Below are positions 25,941 to 32,325 of a stretch of 64,000 bases of DNA, one piece after another. Numbering within the stretch: position 1 is the first letter of the stretch; the number at the start of each line of letters is the position of its first letter. This DNA comes from Streptomyces sp. CB00316 (GTDB lineage Bacteria; Actinomycetota; Actinomycetes; Streptomycetales; Streptomycetaceae). The stretch is from positions 310,001 through 374,000 of the forward strand of contig NZ_LIXI01000006.1 of assembly GCF_001905595.1 (NCBI RefSeq). The letters run 5' to 3'. Position numbers and translations under genes: made by a program. The notes beneath the pieces are model-generated. The model saw nothing but the letters and a program-made list of their open reading frames with translations, was not told the origin of the DNA and ran no database searches.

Positions 25941-25986
25941 CACCCCAGCAAGGGTTCCGTCCTCGAACGCCGGACGGGCTGGGGTG
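25941..25986. terminator. Bidirectional terminator
   Basis: Arms CACCCCAGC and GCTGGGGTG enclose CCTCGAACGCCGGACGG, a repeat-like core common between Streptomyces genes. It separates the converging HAD and penicillin-binding protein genes. Confidence 0.7.
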
Positions 25987-26011
25987 CCGGTCAATCCCCG
26001 GCGCCCCGGCG

Positions 26012-27496
26012 CTACTTGCCCAGCGCGGCCTCCATCACCTTCTTCGCGATCGGGGCTCCGAGGCGGCCACCGGAGATGTCGGAGCGGGAGATGTCCATGT
26101 CCGTCGGGTCGATGAAGACGGCGACGGCGACCGAACGGCCGTCGTCCGTCTTGCCGTAGCTGACGAACCAGCCGTACGGGACCTCGTCGCGCACGTTCAC
26201 GCCGCGCTGGGCGGTGCCCGTCTTGCCACCGACCGTCACACCGTCGATCAGGGCGCGCTGCGCGCTGCCCTCCTTCGCGGTGTGCTCCATCATCTCCTGG
26301 ACCTTCTTCGCCGTCCCGGGCGAGACGGCCTGGCTCATCTCCGCCGGTTCGTTCGTCTCCAGCGTCGACAGGTCCGGGCCCTTCAGCTCCTCCACGATGT
26401 ACGGCTGCATCAGCTTGCCGTCGTTGGCCAGGGCCGCGGTCACCATCGCCATCTGCATCGGGGTGCTCGTCAGGCTGCCCTGGCCCATACCGGTGAGGGC
26501 CGTGCCCGGCTTGTCGAGCTCGGCCGGATAGAGGCTCTTCGTGGCGAGCATGTCGCCGAAATCCTCCGCGTACACGTCCTCGTTGAAGCCGAACTTCTCC
26601 GCCGTCTCCCGCATCCGGTCCTCGCCCAGCTCGGCGGCCGCGTCGAGGAAGACGTTGTTGCAGGAGTACTGCATGGCGGTCTTCATGGACGCCTTGTCGC
26701 AGACGGCGTCCCCCGCCTCGCTGCCGATCTTGTTCCGCGAGAGCGGCAGCGGATACGGCGAGACCGCTTTGGTCGGGGCGTCCACGTCCGAGACCACGCC
26801 GTGCTCCAGCGCCGCCGCGGCCGTGAGGATCTTGAAGGTCGAGCCGGGCGGGAAGGTCTCACGCAGCGGGCGGTTGGCCAGCGGCTTGCTCTTGTCGTCG
26901 AGGAGGGCCTTGAAGCGGTCGCTCTCCTTGAACGAGATCCCGGCGAAGACCCCCGGGTCGTACGAGGGCGTCGAGACCAGGGCCAGCACCTTGCCGGTGC
27001 GCGGGTCCAGGGCGACGACCGCGCCCCGGGCGCCCAGGTCGGTCAGCCCCTTGTAGCCCGCCTTCTGCGCCTTGGGGTCGATCGTGGTGATCACGCTGCC
27101 GCCGCGCCTCGGCTGCCCGGTGAGGACGTCCTTGGCGTGCCGGAAGGCGAAGCGGTCGTCCTGGCCGCTGAGGACGCTGTCGTACGTCCGCTCCAGCAGC
27201 GAGGTGCCCTGGGCCTGGGAGGCGTACCCGGTGACGGGCGCGTACATCGGGCCTTCCTTCCAGGTGCGCCGGAAGGTGTAGTCCCTGCTCTCCGTCTCCT
27301 TCGAGCCGGTGATCGCCTTGCCGCCGACGATGATGTCGCCGCGCGGGGTGGAGAACCGCTCGAACCGCACCCGGTGGTTCTTCTCGTGCTGGGACAGCTC
27401 CACGCGGTCGACCTGCTGGAGCCAGTTCGCCCGCAGCAGCAGCCCCAGCATCAGGAGCCCGCAGAAGATGGCTATGTGCCGCAACGGCCTGTTCAT
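26012..27496 (-). CDS. Class B penicillin-binding protein (PbpA-like transpeptidase)
   Basis: A 494-residue membrane-anchored peptidoglycan transpeptidase. A single N-terminal anchor helix (IAIFCGLLMLGLLLRA) covers about residues 8-24. A PBP dimerisation region follows. The transpeptidase domain has SxxK in PGSTFKIL (about 217), SxN in YSCNN and KTG in GGKTGTAQRG. It should cross-link peptidoglycan outside the membrane. No RodA/FtsW partner is adjacent, so it is a solitary paralogue. I used the ATG at 27496; a GTG four codons upstream is an alternative. Confidence 0.94.
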   Translation of the reverse strand: MNRPLRHIAIFCGLLMLGLLLRANWLQQVDRVELSQHEKNHRVRFERFSTPRGDIIVGGKAITGSKETESRDYTFRRTWKEGPMYAPVTGYASQAQGTSLLERTYDSVLSGQDDRFAFRHAKDVLTGQPRRGGSVITTIDPKAQKAGYKGLTDLGARGAVVALDPRTGKVLALVSTPSYDPGVFAGISFKESDRFKALLDDKSKPLANRPLRETFPPGSTFKILTAAAALEHGVVSDVDAPTKAVSPYPLPLSRNKIGSEAGDAVCDKASMKTAMQYSCNNVFLDAAAELGEDRMRETAEKFGFNEDVYAEDFGDMLATKSLYPAELDKPGTALTGMGQGSLTSTPMQMAMVTAALANDGKLMQPYIVEELKGPDLSTLETNEPAEMSQAVSPGTAKKVQEMMEHTAKEGSAQRALIDGVTVGGKTGTAQRGVNVRDEVPYGWFVSYGKTDDGRSVAVAVFIDPTDMDISRSDISGGRLGAPIAKKVMEAALGK

Positions 27497-27788
27497 TCCA
27501 CTCCCCACCCAGGCGGGCCCACCGCCCGCACGTCTTCGATCCCCGGGCTAAGGATGCCCTGTCGGAGGCCCCGGTTCCACGGGGCCCACTCCCAGGCCCC
27601 ACATCGTTCGGAGCCGGTGGGCGCATCCTCGGGCTGTGGGGCGGCGCGGGCGCCGAGCGTCAGATGTACGCCCCTCACCGAGATCAGGTACCGCGGCGTG
27701 AGCGACAGGCTCAAGGGGCCTTCCCGACGCCGTCACGATCACCCCTCCGGGACGCCGCGGAAGCTCCGAGGGCGGCGGCCACTCGCTC

Positions 27789-28637
27789 TCACTTGGCAGT
27801 GATGACTATGGCGTTGCCCACACGGCGCTCTTCGCCCACGCCGTCGGAGGGATGGTTGACCACCGCCCCCTTCACCCACATCGTCGACGAGCCGCCGCCA
27901 TCCAGATTGATGGCATCAGCCGCACCCAGGTTCTTCATCGCCTCCGCCAACTGCGCCATTGTCAGACCGTGGGCAGCGTCCTTCGGACCGGACTTCTTGT
28001 CCACCACCACGAGCACCAGTTCCCTGCCGGCGGTGATGCCTGCCGCGGTGCGCGCGTTCCTCGGGGCGAGATAGGCGTACTGGGGTGTGGTGCTGCCGCT
28101 GAAGTCGAACGGTCCCACCGCTCCGTTCTTCACCAGCCGCGGACCGCCGTTGACGGTCGCGTCATCGGCGCCGGGAAAGTGCACGGGAGTCTCAGCCGAT
28201 GCGCCCCTCTGGACGGCTGCGGCCGGAAGCGACATCGTCGATCCGATGACGGCGTCGGCCTTCAACCATTCCGCATGCGAGCCTGTGGCGACGACCACAT
28301 GTTCCCCCGGTGCGGCCACCATGCCGTCGGTCGTGTCCGAGACCCTCTTCACCGTCCGGTCCACACCGATCAGAACGGCCCTGACCGTCCCGGCGAGGAA
28401 CGGCAGAGCACCGAACTCCTCCGTGAAGAGGATGGTTTCCTCACTGTCCAGGCAGTGAATTCCCACCTGCGGCATACGCGGGTCGATCAGGTTTTTCGCG
28501 TTGGCATTGGAAGCAAGATCGCTCGGGCAGTCGGCCGGTGCAGATGCCGTCGAAGCCGAAGGGACCTGACACGCAGACGCGAGGATGGCGAGCCCGAAGG
28601 CCATCGGCAGAACGGAACGCAGAATCCCTCTTGACAC
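27789..28637 (-). CDS. NAGPA-type phosphodiester glycosidase lipoprotein
   Basis: A 282-residue lipoprotein of the phosphodiester glycosidase (NAGPA/DUF2233) family. The signal ends in a lipobox, LAILASAC, around residue 18. The domain signature is at the C-terminus: GLTMAQLAEAMKNLGAADAI, NLDGGGSSTMWVKG and ERRVGNAIVI. Bacterial relatives act on phosphodiester-linked sugars or wall polymers; the substrate here is unknown. I chose GTG 28637, seven bases after GAGG; the frame extends to 28727 without support. Codon use is visibly less GC-biased than in the neighbours, which hints at acquisition. Confidence 0.85.
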   Translation of the reverse strand: MSRGILRSVLPMAFGLAILASACQVPSASTASAPADCPSDLASNANAKNLIDPRMPQVGIHCLDSEETILFTEEFGALPFLAGTVRAVLIGVDRTVKRVSDTTDGMVAAPGEHVVVATGSHAEWLKADAVIGSTMSLPAAAVQRGASAETPVHFPGADDATVNGGPRLVKNGAVGPFDFSGSTTPQYAYLAPRNARTAAGITAGRELVLVVVDKKSGPKDAAHGLTMAQLAEAMKNLGAADAINLDGGGSSTMWVKGAVVNHPSDGVGEERRVGNAIVITAK

Positions 28638-28779
28638 GAGAAGCCTCGATCTACTGTTGAAGCAATGAATGGTGCGTCGGTATGGACGTGCGGTGGCCCC
28701 CTCTGTCCTCTTCACTCCGGCCCTCATGGAAGTGTGGGCGGCCAGGACGTCGACGGCCTCGCACGACGGGGTGGGGTTG

Positions 28780-28890
28780 TCGGCCCGCAGGGTTGTACAC
28801 GCGGCTGATGGGTGACCGGCCGCCGAGTGCGGTGTGGTGGCGGCAGGTGCGGAAGAAGTCTCTCAGAGCGTCTGCGCGTTCACAGAAGGC
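28780..28890 (-). pseudogene. IS481-type transposase C-terminal remnant
   Basis: On the minus strand, ADALRDFFRTCRHHTALGGR followed by SPISRVYN closely resembles the C-terminal end of IS481/IS3-family transposases, where an HHRPHTALGGRPP-like motif is typical. About 30 residues remain, with no upstream DDE domain. The rest of the 28.64-29.0 kb gap holds no gene I can support. Confidence 0.55.
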
Positions 28891-28998
28891 GCCTTGTCCG
28901 GATGGGCAGAAGCCCCCGACAGCGTCCATCGCCCCAGCTCGGAGGGCGCTCCCGCGTTACCGCGCAGAAGCTGGCCCCGACCAGGTGCAACGCCGACG

Positions 28999-29844
28999 CT
29001 AGAGGTACGCCGCGTACCCGTCCAGGACCCGCAGCACCTCCGGCTCGGCGGCCGGGGGCAGTTGGAGCACGACCTCCTCGACGCCCAGCTCTGCGTAGTG
29101 CGCGAGCTTCCCGGGGTCGGGGAGGACGGCGTACGGCACCACCTGGAGTTCCTTCGGGTCGCGCCCCGCCTCCTCCCAGGCCGCCCGCAGCTTCGGGACG
29201 GACTCCCTCAGGCCCCGGCCGCCGATGGGGAGCCAGCCGTCCGCGTGCTCCGCGATCGCCGCGAACAGCTTCGGGCCCGCCCCGCCGCCGATCAGTGTGC
29301 GCGGGCCGACCACCGGCCCGCGCGGCGCCTGCACCGGCTTCGGGAACGCGAAGCTCGCCTGGACCGACCCGAACTCCCCCTCGTATGCCGTCGGTCCGGC
29401 CGACCACAGCGCCCGCATCAGCGCCATCCGGTCGCGGGCGAGCTCCCGGCGCGTGGACCACTCGACCCCGTGGTCGGCGGCCTCCTCCACGTTCCAGCCG
29501 TAGCCGACACCGAGCGTGAACCGGCCGCCGGAGAGGTGGTCCAGGGTCGCCACCTGCTTGGCCAGGTCGACCGGGTCGTGCTGGGCGACCAGCGTGATCC
29601 CGGTGCCGAGCGTGATCCGTTCGGTGACGGCCGCCGCCTGGCCGAGCGCCACGAAGGGGTCCAGGGTGCGGCCGTACTCGCGGGGCAGGTCACCGCCCGC
29701 CGGGTACGGGGTGCGGCGGCTCACCGGGATGTGGGTGTGCTCGGGCAGGTAGAGCCCGGCGAACCCGCGCTGCTCCAGTTCGCGCGCCAGCCGCACGGGT
29801 GTCACCGTCTCGTCGGTGAGGAAGATGGTTGTGGCGATCCGCAT
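28999..29844 (-). CDS. LLM-class F420-dependent oxidoreductase
   Basis: A 281-residue luciferase-like monooxygenase-fold enzyme of the F420-dependent subgroup. It shows AGLYLPEHTHIPVSR near residue 31, LGTGITLVAQHDPVDLAKQV (about 82), LDHLSGGRFTLGVGYGWNVEE (about 104) and a C-terminal PLLIG-like GGAGPKLF region. It transfers hydride with F420H2 or F420; the substrate is unknown. The gene stands alone, divergent from a small membrane protein. Confidence 0.92.
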   Translation of the reverse strand: MRIATTIFLTDETVTPVRLARELEQRGFAGLYLPEHTHIPVSRRTPYPAGGDLPREYGRTLDPFVALGQAAAVTERITLGTGITLVAQHDPVDLAKQVATLDHLSGGRFTLGVGYGWNVEEAADHGVEWSTRRELARDRMALMRALWSAGPTAYEGEFGSVQASFAFPKPVQAPRGPVVGPRTLIGGGAGPKLFAAIAEHADGWLPIGGRGLRESVPKLRAAWEEAGRDPKELQVVPYAVLPDPGKLAHYAELGVEEVVLQLPPAAEPEVLRVLDGYAAYL

Positions 29845-29965
29845 CGAACACCTCCGTCGTCTGTACGGGAGGCCAAGGTATGCCGCGCGCCGGTGAAATC
29901 CGAGACCATGTCAGCCATGAGCACGACCACAGGCAGGTCCGCAGGGCGGCGGGAAGGGACGTGGG

Positions 29966-30427
29966 ATGGGAATGGGACTGGGCTTCTTCCTGCTGCCCGC
30001 AGGCGGTGTGCTGAGCCTGACCGGCGTGTTCCTGGGCAGCAGCACGCTGATCGGGCTGAGCTGGATCATGTGGGCGGCCGGGGTCCTGCTGCTGATCGCC
30101 CAGCGCTACCGCCGCCCGCCGGACCCGGCGCAGCTGGCCGTCGCCGCTGCCGCCGGGGACGCCCGTGCCGTACGGGGGCTGCGCACGCTCGCCCTGGACG
30201 CGCGGAGCCAGGGGCGGCCGGACGCCGCCGAACGGATGCTGCGGCAGGCGGTGAAGGCCGGGGACGTGGAGTCGATGTGGGAGCTGGGCCGGCTGGTCCA
30301 GGAGCGCGAGGGGCTGGCGGCGGCGGAACCGTGGTTCCGGATGGCCGCCGGGCGGGGCCACGTCGTCGCCCGGCGGCTGTTCCGGGCGGGCGGCGAGCTG
30401 AACCCGGACGGGACGAGCCCCCTGTAG
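29966..30427 (+). CDS. Small membrane protein with Sel1-like tail
   Basis: A 153-residue protein. Two hydrophobic segments cover about residues 4-22 (GFFLLPAGGVLSLTG) and 27-46 (LIGLSWIMWAAGVLLLIAQ). A cytoplasmic helical tail has TPR/Sel1-like spacing (AAERMLRQAVKAGDVESMWE; AEPWFRMAAGRGHVVARRLF). It may anchor a protein-interaction module at the membrane. Function unknown. The last codons form the first copy of a 36-bp tandem duplication. Confidence 0.75.
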   Translation: MGMGLGFFLLPAGGVLSLTGVFLGSSTLIGLSWIMWAAGVLLLIAQRYRRPPDPAQLAVAAAAGDARAVRGLRTLALDARSQGRPDAAERMLRQAVKAGDVESMWELGRLVQEREGLAAAEPWFRMAAGRGHVVARRLFRAGGELNPDGTSPL

Positions 30428-30500
30428 CCGCGCGTGTACGAGGACGGGACGAGCCCCCCGTAGCCGCGTGCGTATGCGTACATGCGACTGCAGGGGGCTC
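30406..30500. repeat. 36-bp tandem duplication with an inverted tail
   Basis: The block starting GGACGGGACGAGCCCCC occurs at 30406 and again at 30442, 36 bases apart. The first copy includes the stop of the gene ending at 30427. An inverted copy, CAGGGGGCTCG, at 30491 can pair with either block. It lies between converging genes and may act as a bidirectional terminator. Confidence 0.6.
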
Positions 30501-30526
30501 GCCCTTGAGACCAGAAGTTCTGAAGG

Positions 30527-31738
30527 TCAGAACGTGCCGTAGCGGCCCGTCAGGTCGGCCTCCGTGCACAGGGCCGAGCCGATCAGGCAGGGCAGGCCCA
30601 CGTACTTGCGGGTGTAGACGTTGGTGACCTTGCCGCCGTTGTAGATGTAGATGTGGTGGTTCGGCATCAGGCGGTGCTTGCCCGAGCGGATGGTCCAGTT
30701 GCCGCTCTTGGTCATGTTGATGGTGGCGGCACCGCTGATGGCCCCCTTGACCCCGCCAAGACCCTTGCAGAACGGGTTGGCGGCGTGCATGACGAACCGG
30801 ATGTCCACGGAGTTCTTGCCCGACCCCAGCTTCTTGGCGGTCATGTGCTTGTCCGTGGCCGTCTTCGTGGCGACCTTCTTGCCGGTCGACTTCTTGTAGA
30901 CGTGGGTGGGCTTGACGGACTTGTTGCCCACCACCTTCTTGTTGCTCCAGGTGACGGTGGCGTGCAGGGCCGCGCGGTACTTGTCCGACTTCCAGTCGAA
31001 CTTGGAGCGGCCGTCGCCGCCATACTGGTAGCCCTTGGTGTAGTCGCAGCCGGCCGGCGGGGCGTCCACCTTCTTGAACGGCAGGAACGCCACCCAGCTG
31101 ATGGTGGTGGTCTTGGCGGCGGCGGCCGCCTTGGCCTGCTGGACCGCCTCACCGCGCAGCCCGGCGAGGGAGCCGGTGGCGGGGACGGAGACGTTCATGC
31201 CCCAGCTCCTGGCCCCGGGGTGGCCGCCCTCGGGAAGGAGCGGGACCACCTGGTAGTCGTACTGGGCGCCCGCCTTGACCGCGGTGTCCCGGAAGGACTG
31301 CACGCCCGCCGCCGGCCGGGCGATCTCCTTGCCGTCGCGGGTGATGACGTAGCGGGCGTTCTCGGCGTAGGCCTTCCAGGACAGCTCCACGAAGCCCTGG
31401 CCGGCCGCGGAGGTGATGCCCTCGCCGGCCGACGAGGTGTCGACGACCGCGGTCTCGCCGGAGGCGGCCCGCACGACGCCGAGGCCCTGGGCCTCAAGGG
31501 TCTTGCCCTGGGCGCTGTCCGCGCTGAAGCCGGTCACGTCCTTCAGCCCGCCGTACGACTCGGCGGAGAGCTGCGACACGGCGAACGCCGGTGCGGTCCG
31601 GTCGGAGGAGGCGGTGGAGGCGGAGGCCGGTCCGGAGGTGGAGGCCGAGGCGAGAGCGGTCGCCTGAAATCCGCCCGCGACGAGCGCGAGCGGTGTCACG
31701 GAAAAGGCGGTCACCTTGGCGAAACGCGAGAACTGCAT
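30527..31738 (-). CDS. Secreted protein of unknown function
   Basis: A 403-residue exported protein. The signal peptide covers about residues 1-31 (AFSVTPLALVAGGFQATALA). A Ser/Thr/Ala-rich spacer follows. Residues 100-170 look like a fibronectin type III-like strand set (VELSWKAYAENARYVITRDG). The C-terminal half is lysine- and threonine-rich and ends with paired cysteines (GLPCLIGSALCTEADL). I recognise no catalytic motif. Start chosen at ATG 31738 to keep the signal peptide; upstream codons are not supported. Confidence 0.75.
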   Translation of the reverse strand: MQFSRFAKVTAFSVTPLALVAGGFQATALASASTSGPASASTASSDRTAPAFAVSQLSAESYGGLKDVTGFSADSAQGKTLEAQGLGVVRAASGETAVVDTSSAGEGITSAAGQGFVELSWKAYAENARYVITRDGKEIARPAAGVQSFRDTAVKAGAQYDYQVVPLLPEGGHPGARSWGMNVSVPATGSLAGLRGEAVQQAKAAAAAKTTTISWVAFLPFKKVDAPPAGCDYTKGYQYGGDGRSKFDWKSDKYRAALHATVTWSNKKVVGNKSVKPTHVYKKSTGKKVATKTATDKHMTAKKLGSGKNSVDIRFVMHAANPFCKGLGGVKGAISGAATINMTKSGNWTIRSGKHRLMPNHHIYIYNGGKVTNVYTRKYVGLPCLIGSALCTEADLTGRYGTF

Positions 31739-31795
31739 GTATTCCCCTTCATCCCCGTCGACGCCATGGGCGAGCCATGGCATCGGGTGCCCTGA

Positions 31796-31811
31796 TGTCA
31801 GGCACCTGACA
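31796..31811. promoter_or_regulatory. Inverted repeat in promoter region of the secreted protein
   Basis: TGTCAGGCACCTGACA, 7-base arms around CA, lies 58 bases upstream of the start at 31738. Size and symmetry suit a dimeric repressor or activator site. Confidence 0.4.
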
Positions 31812-31848
31812 GAGACCCTAGGGAGGGGGGTGAGAGGCCGCAATTGAC

Positions 31849-31884
31849 CGTTGAGGCATTGCCCTTAAGGGCAATGCCTCAACG
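31849..31884. terminator. Perfect 36-bp palindrome
   Basis: Eighteen-base arms (CGTTGAGGCATTGCCCTT and its exact complement) with no loop lie 33 bases beyond the stop of the small membrane gene at 31917. It is probably that gene's terminator. It is unusually AT-rich for this genome and perfectly symmetric, so a protein-binding role is also possible. Confidence 0.65.
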
Positions 31885-31916
31885 GAGGAAAGTCCCGAGA
31901 ACGCTCCGGTCGGAAA

Positions 31917-32177
31917 TCAGAAGCCGCCGGTGTAGACGAAAAGGAAGGAGACCGGAAGGACCACACCCACGACACCGGCGGCGAGGCCGATGTAGCACTG
32001 GACCCGGTTGACCTCGACCTTGCTGATCAGGCCGAGGACCCCGAAGGTGATCGCGAGGGCGCCGGCCAGAACGGCGAAAATACCGAGGAAGAACGTGGCG
32101 ATCAGCGCGATGACGCCCAGCCCGAGCGAGACGGGCGCATAGAGGGTTGCAGGGCTTTCGGTGGTTCCGGTTGCCAT
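31917..32177 (-). CDS. Small membrane protein (DUF4190-like)
   Basis: An 86-residue protein that is mostly hydrophobic. Two long segments (residues 16-48, LGLGVIALIATFFLGIFAVL; and 62-84) are joined by a short loop, SKVEVNR. This resembles the DUF4190 family of small actinobacterial membrane proteins. The ATG at 32177 has AGGGACGCGAC upstream. No partner gene is adjacent. Confidence 0.75.
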   Translation of the reverse strand: MATGTTESPATLYAPVSLGLGVIALIATFFLGIFAVLAGALAITFGVLGLISKVEVNRVQCYIGLAAGVVGVVLPVSFLFVYTGGF

Positions 32178-32325
32178 GTCGCGTCCCTTGTCGTGAGGTG
32201 TCGGTCGGCATCGTCCGAGGTGGAGGGGCGACGGGAACACCTTCCCGTCGTCCCTCCCATGATGGCATTCGCCGTCAGCACGCCCGGAACGGCCCCTGAG
32301 CGGTTCGGGACCGAGGGAACACCGC

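Noticed and set aside
25049..25951. N-terminal extension of FO synthase to 25951
   Set aside because: Arg/Pro-rich antisense of the HAD gene; FbiC homologues begin at the ATG at 25048.
28682..29002. Plus-strand 106-codon gene
   Set aside because: Arg/Pro-rich, no family; the minus-strand transposase tail explains the region better.
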